In this document: positions 15,911 to 23,860 of the stretch, in pieces | How positions within the stretch are numbered: position 1 is the stretch's first letter | How the letters are laid out: the number at the start of each line of letters is the position of its first letter | Notes under the pieces: generated by a model | Databases searched by the model: none | The model's input: only the letters and a program-made list of their open reading frames with translations | Told to the model about the DNA's origin: nothing | NCBI GenBank assembly: GCA_017469845.1 | Contig: JAFUFP010000052.1 | Coordinates: 1-55,641 of the forward strand | Origin: Bacteroidales bacterium | GTDB lineage: Bacteria; Bacteroidota; Bacteroidia; Bacteroidales; UBA932 | Direction of reading: 5' to 3' | Length of the DNA stretch: 55,641 nt | Position numbers and translations under genes: made by a program

Positions 15911-15939
15911 CAAATATAGGGATTTTTCCGAAAAAACAA
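15911..15939 (-). promoter_or_regulatory. Promoter of the Phe/Tyr operon
   Basis: On the minus strand TTG (15937-15939), an 18-base spacer and TATATTTG (15911-15918) fit the Bacteroidota consensus. Transcription would start near 15906, just before the leader-peptide ATG. Confidence 0.65.
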
Positions 15940-16000
15940 GGATACCGGCGCAGAATCCGACAATCCGTTCCAGACTTCAGATATCTCCCCGAAGGACAAA

Positions 16001-16570
16001 CTAAACAGTAAGGATTTCTTTCTCTTTTGCGGCGATGATGGTATCAACTGCCTTGACCTTCTTGTCGGTAACCTTCTGGACTTCCTCTTCTCCCTCCTTC
16101 TGGGCATCTTCTGTGATGGTGGAAGCCTTCTGAGCCTTCTTAAGCTGGTCGACAGCGTCACGCCTTGCGTTCCTTATGACAACCTTTGTATTCTCTCCGG
16201 CAGCTTTTGCCTTCTTGATGAGGTCCTTTCTCCTTTCCTCCGTGAGGGCAGGGACTACACAACGGATGATTTCACCGTTGTTTGAGGGGGTGAGTCCGAG
16301 GTTCGCATCAAGAATGGCCTTCTCGATCTTTCCGATGAGCGACCTCTCCCAAGGCTGGATTGTGATGGTCTTGGCGTCGGGAGTGGTTATGGATGCGACC
16401 TGGTTAAGAGGGGTGGCGGATCCGTAGTAATCCACTACCACATTGTTGAAGATGGAAGGATTGGCCTTGCCTACACGGTAGGTCTTGAGATCTTCCTCGA
16501 GGAAGTCTATCGAATCCTGCATCTTCTCCTCAGCATTGGAGATAATCTGTTTTGCGTTCTCTGGTAACAT
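16001..16570 (-). CDS. frr: Ribosome recycling factor
   Basis: A 189-residue protein that, with EF-G, splits post-termination ribosomes. It has the two-domain, tRNA-shaped family layout: a long helical domain at both ends, rich in Lys, Glu and Ala, with the family segment KTYRVGKANPS near residue 30 and RRDLIKKAKA-like repeats (here RRKDLIKKAKAAGE). Start at 16570 (MLPENAKQ) rather than 16582. It lies 33 bases after pyrH, the usual pyrH-frr pair. Confidence 0.97.
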   Translation of the reverse strand: MLPENAKQIISNAEEKMQDSIDFLEEDLKTYRVGKANPSIFNNVVVDYYGSATPLNQVASITTPDAKTITIQPWERSLIGKIEKAILDANLGLTPSNNGEIIRCVVPALTEERRKDLIKKAKAAGENTKVVIRNARRDAVDQLKKAQKASTITEDAQKEGEEEVQKVTDKKVKAVDTIIAAKEKEILTV

Positions 16571-16603
16571 CGTATGGTGCAAATTATATGGTTTGACAAA
16601 AAG

Positions 16604-17308
16604 TTATACATGAACAAGCGTTCCCACCTTCTCCCCTTCGAGAAGTTTGGTGAGATTGCCCTTCTGGTTCATATCGAACACGATTATCGGCATGTTGCCC
16701 TCACGGCAGAGCGAATATGCCGTCTGGTCCATGACCTTGAGCCTCTTCTCGATAGCCTCATCAAAGGTGAGGGAATCGTATTTCGTTGCGGTGGGATCCT
16801 TTTCGGGGTCAGCCGTGTAGACACCATCAACTCTCGTGCCTTTCAGAAGAGCGTCCGCCTTGATTTCAAGAGCCCTGAGCGCAGCACCGGAATCGGTCGT
16901 GAAGAAAGGATTGCCCGTTCCGCCGGCGATAAGGGCGACTCCACCTCTTTCCATCACTTCAACGGCGTCATCCCTCATATAATATTTGGCCACGGGTTCC
17001 ATGGGAGTGGCGGTGAAGACTTTGGCTTCTACGCCCCTTTCACGGATGAACATCGAAAGCGCCAGAGAGTTGATGACGGTCGCAAGCATTCCCATCTTGT
17101 CTCCGTCAACACGGTCGAATCCTTTGCCCACACCCTGGAGGCCGCGGAAAATATTTCCGCCTCCATTCACGATCGCGATCTGGAGACCGGCCTTCGCGGC
17201 TGATGCTATTTCATCCGCATAAGCGGACAATGAGTCCGTATCAAGACCTTTGCCCTGGGGACCGCCAAGGCTTTCCCCGCTCAATTTGAGAAGTACCCTT
17301 TTGTACAT
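16604..17308 (-). CDS. pyrH: Uridylate kinase
   Basis: A 234-residue UMP kinase of the amino acid kinase fold (UMP + ATP to UDP), usually hexameric and cytoplasmic. Motifs: KLSGESLGG (8-16), VNGGGNIFRG (47-56), and the ATP-side FFTTDSGAALRALEI segment. Length is normal. It is the first gene of pyrH-frr; the upstream 150 bases, shared with the divergent sdhC, have only a weak -7-like element (TAGAATTG near 17338-17345). Confidence 0.97.
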   Translation of the reverse strand: MYKRVLLKLSGESLGGPQGKGLDTDSLSAYADEIASAAKAGLQIAIVNGGGNIFRGLQGVGKGFDRVDGDKMGMLATVINSLALSMFIRERGVEAKVFTATPMEPVAKYYMRDDAVEVMERGGVALIAGGTGNPFFTTDSGAALRALEIKADALLKGTRVDGVYTADPEKDPTATKYDSLTFDEAIEKRLKVMDQTAYSLCREGNMPIIVFDMNQKGNLTKLLEGEKVGTLVHV

Positions 17309-17418
17309 GTTTGTAAGAAAAGTTTCCGGAAAAACGTCAATTCTATAATCTGTGACAGGGTTTCCCCCGTAATGGAAACAAATTTCCGAAATTATTATGA
17401 AACTTGCAAGAAACGTTC

Positions 17419-17426
17419 TATATTTG
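17419..17426 (+). promoter_or_regulatory. -7 element upstream of the cytochrome b subunit gene
   Basis: TATATTTG fits TAnnTTTG. The start codon at 17468 is 41 bases downstream. No -33 TTTG is seen at the expected distance. Confidence 0.45.
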
Positions 17427-17467
17427 CATTATTGGATCCCTCTAAGGAATAAAATTTCAAACACTAT

Positions 17468-18160
17468 ATGGCAAACGCATTCCATTATTCAATCGGAAAG
17501 AAAGTGATTCAGGCGGTAAGTGGTGCATTCCTCATCATCTTCCTTCTTCTTCACGGAACCATCAATTTCTTCTCCGTCATTGATTCTTTCACAGGCAAGT
17601 TCGGTGCCGCTGACGGTCTTTTCATGAAAGGTTGCGAATTCATGGCGCTCCCTATCGTGGACATCATGGTTCCCGTTCTCGCCCTCGGTTTCCTTGTCCA
17701 TATCGGATACGGAATCTACCTCACCTGGTACAACAACAAGGCACGTGGCGGATACAAACGTTACGAGGTTGCCAGCAAGGCCGCTGCCGACTCATGGTCA
17801 GCCAAGAACATGTTCGTTCTCGGTATCGTCATCCTCGGTCTCCTGTTCTTCCACCTTACCCATTTCTGGGCCAAGATGCAGCTTCGCGATTTCACCGGCG
17901 GTGTAGCCGAAGATCCTTACGTACTCCTTACCACCACCTTCGGACGATGGTGGGTCCTGGTGATATATCTCATCTGGTTCGTGGCAATATGGCTTCACCT
18001 CTGCCATGGATTCTGGAGCATGTTCCAGTCAGTGGGTTGGAATAACCAGATCTGGATGAAGAGACTCAAAGTAATAGGCGTAATTGTGGCCACATTGATC
18101 ATTCTGCTGTTCGTCGCTGCTGCCGTCAATGCCTTCCTTCAGGCAAAGATGATAATATAG
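17468..18160 (+). CDS. sdhC: Succinate dehydrogenase / fumarate reductase cytochrome b subunit
   Basis: A 230-residue membrane anchor of the single-subunit, five-helix type used by Bacteroidota (Wolinella FrdC-like, TIGR02046 group). His residues in LLLHGTINF, VHIGYG, FHLTHFW and HLCHGFWSMFQ are placed to bind two haem b groups. The complex links quinol oxidation to fumarate reduction, or the reverse. In this phylum the gene is normally followed at once by the flavoprotein (sdhA) and iron-sulfur (sdhB) genes. Here a strong terminator follows and the next gene is trpB, so the catalytic subunits must be elsewhere or lost. Confidence 0.92.
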   Translation: MANAFHYSIGKKVIQAVSGAFLIIFLLLHGTINFFSVIDSFTGKFGAADGLFMKGCEFMALPIVDIMVPVLALGFLVHIGYGIYLTWYNNKARGGYKRYEVASKAAADSWSAKNMFVLGIVILGLLFFHLTHFWAKMQLRDFTGGVAEDPYVLLTTTFGRWWVLVIYLIWFVAIWLHLCHGFWSMFQSVGWNNQIWMKRLKVIGVIVATLIILLFVAAAVNAFLQAKMII

Positions 18161-18183
18161 CCGATTTCAGCATAACGGAAATA

Positions 18184-18211
18184 AAGGGGCTGGCCACAGG
18201 GCCGGTCCCTT
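18184..18211 (+). terminator. Terminator after sdhC
   Basis: Twelve base pairs (18184-18195 with 18200-18211, two G-T pairs) close an ACAG loop and are followed by ATTTTATTG. It separates sdhC from trpB. Confidence 0.75.
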
Positions 18212-18217
18212 ATTTTA

Positions 18218-18247
18218 TTGTTTATTCTCACAAAAGATATATCTTTA
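18218..18247 (+). promoter_or_regulatory. Promoter of trpB
   Basis: TTG (18218-18220), a 19-base spacer and TATCTTTA (18240-18247, last base off consensus) fit the Bacteroidota pattern. The start codon is 23 bases after the -7 element. Confidence 0.55.
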
Positions 18248-18269
18248 CAACCCAATAAAAACACTTACA

Positions 18270-19634
18270 ATGAGACAGAAAAAATTTATGCTCCCCGAGA
18301 GCGAGATCCCCACTCACTACTTCAACATCCAGGCGGTTATGCCCAACAAGCCCCAGCCGTTCCTGAACCCAGCAACCCGCGAACCTCTGAAACCGGAGGA
18401 CCTGTATCCGATCTTCTGCAAGGCCTGCGCTGACCAGGAATTGAACCAGACCGACGAATGGATACCTATCCCCGAGGCCATCCGCGAACAGTACAGCGCC
18501 TACAGATGCACTCCCCTCGTGAGAGCATACGAACTTGAGGAAGCACTCGGCACGCCCGCGCACATCTATTTCAAGAACGAATCCGTAAGTCCCGCAGGAA
18601 GCCATAAGCTGAATTCCGCGATCGCCCAGGCATACTATGCCAAGGAGCAGGGCGTCACGAATCTCACCACCGAGACCGGAGCCGGCCAATGGGGTGGAGC
18701 ACTTTCCTATGCCACAAAGAAGTTCGGCATCGACTGCGCCGTATACATGGTGAAGGTAAGCTATGAGCAGAAGCCTTACCGCCGTTCCATCATGCAGACC
18801 TTCGGTGCGGCAATCACTCCTTCCCCTTCCATGTCGACAAGGGCCGGAAAGGATATCCTCACCAGGAATCCCAACGACCGCGGATCCTTGGGATGCGCGA
18901 TTTCCGAAGCTATCGAACTTGCCGTATCCACTCCCAACTGCAAATATGCTCTCGGTTCCGTTCTCAACCACGTATGTCTCCACCAGACCGTCATCGGTCT
19001 TGAGGCAGAGAAGCAGATGGAGCTTGCCGGAGAATACCCCGACATCGTGATCGCCTGCTTCGGAGGCGGATCCAATTTCTCCGGAATCGCTTTCCCGTTC
19101 ATGAGGCACAATATCCAGGACGGAAAGAAGACAAGGTTCATCGCGGCAGAGCCATATTCCTGCCCGAAACTCACCCGCGGAAAATTCGAGTACGACTTCG
19201 GTGACGAGGCGGGTATGACTCCTCTTCTCCCCATGTTCACCCTCGGACATACCTTCAAGCCCGCATCTATCCATGCCGGTGGTCTGCGTTACCACGGAGC
19301 AGGTGTCATCCTCTCCCAGCTGATGAAGGACGGCTTCATGGAGGCAGTCGACATCGAGCAGCTCGATTCCTTCAATGCCGGTGTGCTCTTCGCCCGTACG
19401 GAAGGTATCATCCCCGCTCCCGAATCCTGCCACGCTATCGCCGCCACGATCAAGGAGGCCCTCAAATGCAAGGAGACCGGTGAAAAGAAGACCATCCTCT
19501 TCAACCTCTCCGGACACGGCTTCGTGGACATGGGTGCTTACGACCAGTATTTCTCCGGCGAGATGCAGAACTACCACGTCTCAGACGAAGATCTCAAGAA
19601 GTTCATCCAAAGCGCTGATGAACTGAACAAATAG
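18270..19634 (+). CDS. trpB: Tryptophan synthase beta-like protein, TrpB2 class
   Basis: A 454-residue PLP enzyme. The cofactor Lys is K113 in SPAGSHKLNSA, ETGAGQWGG follows, and ACFGGGSNF is the phosphate loop. Length and the N-terminal extension (ESEIPTHYFNIQAVMP) place it in the TrpB2 group (TIGR01415), which works without a tight TrpA partner. It converts indole and serine to tryptophan. No trpA or other trp gene is nearby, and it has its own promoter and terminator, so a role in indole salvage is plausible but inferred. Confidence 0.93.
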   Translation: MRQKKFMLPESEIPTHYFNIQAVMPNKPQPFLNPATREPLKPEDLYPIFCKACADQELNQTDEWIPIPEAIREQYSAYRCTPLVRAYELEEALGTPAHIYFKNESVSPAGSHKLNSAIAQAYYAKEQGVTNLTTETGAGQWGGALSYATKKFGIDCAVYMVKVSYEQKPYRRSIMQTFGAAITPSPSMSTRAGKDILTRNPNDRGSLGCAISEAIELAVSTPNCKYALGSVLNHVCLHQTVIGLEAEKQMELAGEYPDIVIACFGGGSNFSGIAFPFMRHNIQDGKKTRFIAAEPYSCPKLTRGKFEYDFGDEAGMTPLLPMFTLGHTFKPASIHAGGLRYHGAGVILSQLMKDGFMEAVDIEQLDSFNAGVLFARTEGIIPAPESCHAIAATIKEALKCKETGEKKTILFNLSGHGFVDMGAYDQYFSGEMQNYHVSDEDLKKFIQSADELNK

Positions 19635-19654
19635 TTTTGGACTTATCCGATTTG

Positions 19655-19685
19655 AGGGGCTGACGGATTCCGTTCAGCCCCTTTT
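19655..19685 (+). terminator. Terminator after trpB
   Basis: AGGGGCTGA (19655-19663) pairs with TCAGCCCCT (19674-19682) and is followed by TTT. Confidence 0.75.
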
Positions 19686-19725
19686 CGTCCCATGGAGTGA
19701 CAACATGAGGAAACCTTTGCACTTT

Positions 19726-19758
19726 TTGTCATATTTTTTGACTTTGGCCGTGAATTTG
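19726..19758 (+). promoter_or_regulatory. Possible promoter of the YtxH-like operon
   Basis: TTTG (19726-19729), a 21-base spacer and TGAATTTG (19751-19758, one mismatch) lie 80 bases before the first gene. A shifted alternative uses TTTG at 19737-19740, so the exact element is uncertain. Confidence 0.4.
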
Positions 19759-19837
19759 CTATATTGCCAAATGGTTCTCCTCCTTCCAAGGAGCGGGTGC
19801 CGTCAACATCATTACAACACTTAAAACACACAATACC

Positions 19838-20188
19838 ATGAAAGCAGAATCTTTATTCGCATTGCTGTCCGGTGTCGCTGCCGGTGCAATCCTCGGAATC
19901 CTTTTTGCTCCCGACAAAGGTGAAGAAACCCGCGAGAAAATCAAGAAAGTCGCTTCTGAAGGTTACGACAACCTCAAAGACATCACCGAAGAGACCGCAC
20001 ACGACCTCCATGTCAGGGCCCGCTATGCACGTAAGGAAATGAACGCCCTCAAGAAGACTCTCGCCGAGCAGGGTGCATCATTCAAGGAGGACGCAAAGGC
20101 CAAGATCCTCGAGCAGCTCGACCGTCTTGAGAAGGCACTGGCGAAAGAAGAGGAAATCATCGAAGAGCAGGATACCGCTGAGGCATAG
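19838..20188 (+). CDS. YtxH domain protein
   Basis: A 116-residue protein. One hydrophobic helix at about residues 5-24 contains GVAAGAILGILFAP, the YtxH/gas-vesicle-like signature (PF12732), and is followed by DKGEETREKI and a long charged helix with coiled-coil character. It is probably anchored in the inner membrane with its helical tail in the cytoplasm. Relatives are linked to general stress in Firmicutes, but the function is not established. First of three tightly packed genes (four bases to the next). Confidence 0.85.
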   Translation: MKAESLFALLSGVAAGAILGILFAPDKGEETREKIKKVASEGYDNLKDITEETAHDLHVRARYARKEMNALKKTLAEQGASFKEDAKAKILEQLDRLEKALAKEEEIIEEQDTAEA

Positions 20189-20192
20189 TGTT

Positions 20193-20585
20193 ATGGGGGA
20201 GTTCACAAAGCCGATGGAAAATCTTGGCAAGGACGCCAAGGAATACGTCGATCTGAGGGTCGATGACCTGAAGCTGCGTACCGTGAAGGGGTTGTCCCTT
20301 TCACTGAACCAACTCCTCTCGATGATCCTGGTACTGTTCTGCGGCTCAATCGTGCTGCTGGCCCTGGCGTTCGGCATAATTCTTCTCCTGGGACAGGCGA
20401 TCGGAAGTTATGCGGGCGGAGCTCTCATAATAGCCGCCATATTCGCTGTGGTGACATTCGTCCTGTGGAAGATGAAGGACAAACTGTTTCTGAACACCTT
20501 TGTCAAACTCTTCGTGGATCTGTTCTTCGAGAAAGACGAAGACGAAGAGGAGGACAATGAAAAGAAAGAGGAGGCCCAGGCATGA
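20193..20585 (+). CDS. Holin-X-like membrane protein (phage holin superfamily III fold)
   Basis: A 130-residue protein with an amphipathic N-terminus, two adjacent membrane helices (about 38-62 and 68-92) joined by a short Gly-rich turn, and a strongly acidic C-terminal tail (EKDEDEEEDNEKKEE). This matches the PF07332/DUF1469 family, named after holins but widespread on chromosomes and not known to lyse cells. The ATG at 20193 is chosen because the frame upstream of it overlaps the YtxH gene. It overlaps the next gene by four bases (ATGA). Confidence 0.8.
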   Translation: MGEFTKPMENLGKDAKEYVDLRVDDLKLRTVKGLSLSLNQLLSMILVLFCGSIVLLALAFGIILLLGQAIGSYAGGALIIAAIFAVVTFVLWKMKDKLFLNTFVKLFVDLFFEKDEDEEEDNEKKEEAQA

Positions 20586-20821
20586 TAGAATACAAGGACA
20601 TCAAAAACTTGGAGGACCTGGACAAGGCCCACAAGCAGCTTCAACAGAAACTGAAGAAGAAGGAAAAACGCATTTCAAAGGATGTAGTGGGAGTCAAGGA
20701 CTCCTTCACTCCGGTGAATTTGTTCGCGGCAGGTCTCCGCAAAGCGTCACCTGAAGTCCCGCTTGATCTGTACCTTCTCAACTTCGTGAGAAAACTCAAA
20801 AGAAGAATCAGGACTTTATAG
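20582..20821 (+). CDS. Small basic protein of the YtxH/holin-X-like operon
   Basis: A 79-residue protein I cannot assign to a family. The N-terminal half is a Lys-rich helix with heptad-like spacing (about 8-35) and the C-terminus is Arg/Lys-rich (RKLKRRIRTL). It has no signal peptide or clear membrane helix. Its start overlaps the upstream stop (ATGA), so it is translationally coupled to the acidic-tailed holin-X-like protein. An electrostatic partner for that tail is a possible role, as inference only. Confidence 0.7.
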   Translation: MIEYKDIKNLEDLDKAHKQLQQKLKKKEKRISKDVVGVKDSFTPVNLFAAGLRKASPEVPLDLYLLNFVRKLKRRIRTL

Positions 20822-20827
20822 TCCCGG

Positions 20828-20856
20828 AAGACCGGATCCTATATGGGTCCGGTCTT
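20828..20856. terminator. Bidirectional terminator overlapping a gene end
   Basis: AAGACCGGATCC (20828-20839) pairs with GGGTCCGGTCTT (20845-20856) around TATAT, followed by TTCTTT. It ends the YtxH operon and includes the last six codons and the stop of the convergent aminopeptidase gene, so the hairpin is partly coding. Confidence 0.75.
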
Positions 20857-22701
20857 TTCTTTGAGCCACTCGGAAACTTCGGAAGGAAGCCTCGGGGACA
20901 GAGTCCGGTAAACGGTGGCATTGTACTCATTGAGCCAGTCGATCTCCCTCCTGTCCAAAAGTTCCTTCACAATAGGAGACGTGTCGAAATGACACAGGGT
21001 AAGGGTTTCGAAGGCATACCATTTCCCGAAATCGTTCGTGCCCGCTTCCACCGTCAGAAGGAGATTCTCATGCCTCACGCCGTGAAGGCCTTCCCTGTAT
21101 ATGCCGGGCTCATCGGAAGTGACCATACCGGGCAACAGAGGCTGGCTGTTGAAGTTCTGACGGATATCCTGCGGCCCTTCATGCACGCACAGATAGAAAC
21201 CGATCCCGTGACCTGTCCCGTGACCGAAGGAGCGCTTCCTCTGCCATAGGGGGTTGCGGGCCAAGGCATCCAACTGGCATCCCGCAGTTCCGGCAGGGAA
21301 AACGGCCATGGCCAAATCTATCATACCCTTGAGGACAAGGGTATAGTCCTCTTTCTCCAATGGAGTACAGGGCCCCAAGGGAACCGTCCTCGTTATGTCG
21401 GTTGTTCCGAAAAGATACTGCCCGCCCGAATCACAAAGATACAGGCCATGATTCTCCAGTATGGGAGCGTCCTCCCTCGGTGTCATATAATGAGGAAGCG
21501 CCGCGCCGCACCCGTATGCGGAAATGGTCTCGAAACTGTCTCCCCTGTATCCCGAAATGCTTTCCCGCAATGAACCCAGCATAAGGGCGGCGTCCCATTC
21601 GGTAACGGGATATCCTTGTTCCATCTGGCAATCGAGCCAATAGAGGAATCTCTCCATGGCCAAACCGTCCTCGAAGTGGGCTTCCTTCATCCCCTCGATT
21701 TCGGTAGGATTCTTGACAGCCTTCCATAGCGGAACGGGAGAAGGCCGATATATGACCTTGCCTGCCATGGATCCCCCTTCCAGTGTTCCGTAAAGATTAT
21801 GGTTGAGGGACGAGGGATCGACCCAGATTCCGCGTTCAGCGTCCAAAGAAGCCAAGGCAAAACCCACATCGTCGTACTCCTCGATACTTATGTCATCACC
21901 TTTCAGCTCCATGAAACTGTCCCTGGTCTCATCATCAAGTGCGGAATAGGTGTTTTTGCGCACGAACCATTGTACGGAATCAAGCGTGACCAGAAGATAT
22001 GAAATCACCACCGGATTGTAGGCGATGTCGTTTCCGCGGACATTCAGTACCCAGGCGATTTCATCGAGGGAAGTGAGAAGGATGGCGTCGCAGGAATTCC
22101 TGAGAAGGAACTTCCTGAGCATCGTGATCCTTTCGGAGCGCGACTGGCCGGTAATGTCTTCACCGAGAGTTATGATCGGTGTTTCGGGAATAGATGGACG
22201 GTCACTCCAGAAGTTGTCCATGAAATCCGGAGCGTCCACGATCCTGAAGGAAAGTTCGTCTTCCTCCGCCTCGCGACAATCCTTCCTGCCGGAGGATACG
22301 AAAGCAGAAGCGATGTGCTTTACGGAACTGACCGTCTGGGACAACCCGTCCACGGCAACGGTGATCCTGCTTTTTTCCGGAGGGAATGCGTACTCAGCCA
22401 GCCACTGGGGAATCGGAATCTGTTCCGGCACTCTCATCTTGTGGAGTTCGATTCCCGTTCCAGGAAGGTCCTTTCCCGCTTGTATGAAGTACCTCGTGTC
22501 CGTCCAAAGGCCGGCATGATCCGCCGTGATGACGATATCACCGGCTTCCCCTGAAAAGCCGCTCACCCATTCGACCTGTTTCCATCTGGGAGAGGGATAC
22601 TCGCTGTTATGGGGGTCGGACCCCGTTATGATAACCGCATCCCAACCGCGGGAAGCCATCATTTCCCTGATGGCCTCGACTCTTGTGAAGTACTTGTTCA
22701 T
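20839..22701 (-). CDS. Xaa-Pro aminopeptidase, M24B
   Basis: A 620-residue cytoplasmic metallopeptidase that removes an N-terminal residue preceding proline. It has the long three-domain layout: two creatinase-like N-terminal domains (about 1-300) and a C-terminal pita-bread domain. All metal ligands are visible there: the Asp pair in LCDSGGQY and GTTDITRTV, the His in GHGTGHGIGF, and the Glu residues in TSDEPGIY and GVRHENLL. It should be active with two metal ions. Start at 22701 (MNKYFTRVEAI); the frame extension to 22725 lacks support. It lies 50 bases after hemW and may be co-transcribed. Confidence 0.94.
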   Translation of the reverse strand: MNKYFTRVEAIREMMASRGWDAVIITGSDPHNSEYPSPRWKQVEWVSGFSGEAGDIVITADHAGLWTDTRYFIQAGKDLPGTGIELHKMRVPEQIPIPQWLAEYAFPPEKSRITVAVDGLSQTVSSVKHIASAFVSSGRKDCREAEEDELSFRIVDAPDFMDNFWSDRPSIPETPIITLGEDITGQSRSERITMLRKFLLRNSCDAILLTSLDEIAWVLNVRGNDIAYNPVVISYLLVTLDSVQWFVRKNTYSALDDETRDSFMELKGDDISIEEYDDVGFALASLDAERGIWVDPSSLNHNLYGTLEGGSMAGKVIYRPSPVPLWKAVKNPTEIEGMKEAHFEDGLAMERFLYWLDCQMEQGYPVTEWDAALMLGSLRESISGYRGDSFETISAYGCGAALPHYMTPREDAPILENHGLYLCDSGGQYLFGTTDITRTVPLGPCTPLEKEDYTLVLKGMIDLAMAVFPAGTAGCQLDALARNPLWQRKRSFGHGTGHGIGFYLCVHEGPQDIRQNFNSQPLLPGMVTSDEPGIYREGLHGVRHENLLLTVEAGTNDFGKWYAFETLTLCHFDTSPIVKELLDRREIDWLNEYNATVYRTLSPRLPSEVSEWLKEKTGPI

Positions 22702-22751
22702 TGTTCTTGTTGAAAGATTCTCCACAAGATACGGAATAATAACGGAATAGC

Positions 22752-23858
22752 CTACAGCAGTTCCCTAATAATGCTGTCCGAAGTGAAGAAATGATCTTCG
22801 GGGATGCGTATGACGGACCCCGATGATATGATGGAACCTTCATTCAACATCCTCCGGACATTGTTCCGGCCGCACAAGCGGACGAGTTCTTCTTCCGATA
22901 TCCCTTTTGCGGTCCTCAGAGAAAGCATGACCCGTTCGACACGGAGATCCTCATCCGAAAGTATTTCATTGGAGGATGAGTATGAAGGGACCGTTTCTGA
23001 ATTCCACCTCCGCTCCCTTTCTCCGACAAGAGAGTGGGCCCCGGGGCCGAGCCCTACATAAGGGGCTCTTCGCCAATAGGCAGAATTATGGATGGCCTCC
23101 TTTCCGGGTTTTGAGAAGTTCGATACCTCGTAATGAACATATCCGGCATCGGAAAGTTTCCTGCAGAGGATGCGATATTGACGTTCGCATTGGGCGTCGT
23201 CCGCCTCGGAGTATTTTCCGGTTGAGACCATTTCATCGAGGACGCTGCCTTCTTCGACCGAAAGCTGATATGCCGAGATGTGCTCCGGAGAAAGAGAAAG
23301 GGTCTTTTCAAGGGTATCTTCCCACATTTCGTCGGACAGGCCCTTTATCCCGGAGATAAGATCAAGGCTGAGATTGGTGAAGCCGGCCTCACGGATCAGC
23401 TCAACGGCCTTTTCGGCATCGGAGGATGAATGACGTCGTCCCATCCAACGGAGAATACCGTCATCGAACGACTGCACACCCATGCTTATGCGATTGATCC
23501 CAAGTTTCCTGAGCCCTTCCAGATACGGAAGGCCACCTTTCACTATGTCATCAGGATTCACCTCGACGGTGAACTCTTCAAACGTCTCTTCTCCCTTTTT
23601 CCCGCAAATTTCCCTTATGCGGTTCACCACTTGCCCCAAAACGGAAAGGGGCAGCACCGATGGGGTGCCGCCTCCTATATATAACGTATCTGTTCCAATC
23701 GAGGAAAGGATTTCATCCTTGCGCGAAAGCGCTTCCGCGCAAACCGCTTCCGCCCACTGCTCCACTGCCTTGACTCCTCCGCATCTTGATAGCGACTCGG
23801 AATAGAACCCGCAATAGATGCAGAATGACTTACAGAAAGGGACGTGAACGTAAATCAT
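22752..23858 (-). CDS. hemW: Radical SAM protein HemW-like (coproporphyrinogen oxidase family)
   Basis: A 368-residue radical SAM enzyme. CKSFCIYC at residues 9-16 is the CxxxCxxC cluster motif, with the hydrophobic Y before the last Cys, and YIGGGTPS is the SAM-binding region. The fourth Cys of true HemN (CxxxCxxCxC) is absent (Gly-Phe follows), which points to HemW, a haem chaperone/insertase. In a gut anaerobe it may help deliver haem to respiratory cytochromes such as the fumarate reductase subunit. It starts two bases after the coiled-coil gene stop. Confidence 0.9.
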   Translation of the reverse strand: MIYVHVPFCKSFCIYCGFYSESLSRCGGVKAVEQWAEAVCAEALSRKDEILSSIGTDTLYIGGGTPSVLPLSVLGQVVNRIREICGKKGEETFEEFTVEVNPDDIVKGGLPYLEGLRKLGINRISMGVQSFDDGILRWMGRRHSSSDAEKAVELIREAGFTNLSLDLISGIKGLSDEMWEDTLEKTLSLSPEHISAYQLSVEEGSVLDEMVSTGKYSEADDAQCERQYRILCRKLSDAGYVHYEVSNFSKPGKEAIHNSAYWRRAPYVGLGPGAHSLVGERERRWNSETVPSYSSSNEILSDEDLRVERVMLSLRTAKGISEEELVRLCGRNNVRRMLNEGSIISSGSVIRIPEDHFFTSDSIIRELL

Positions 23859-23860
23859 CG

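Noticed and set aside
18228..19577. A 449-residue open frame antisense to trpB
   Set aside because: No recognisable motif; trpB on the other strand is complete and conserved. High G+C third positions make long antisense frames common here.
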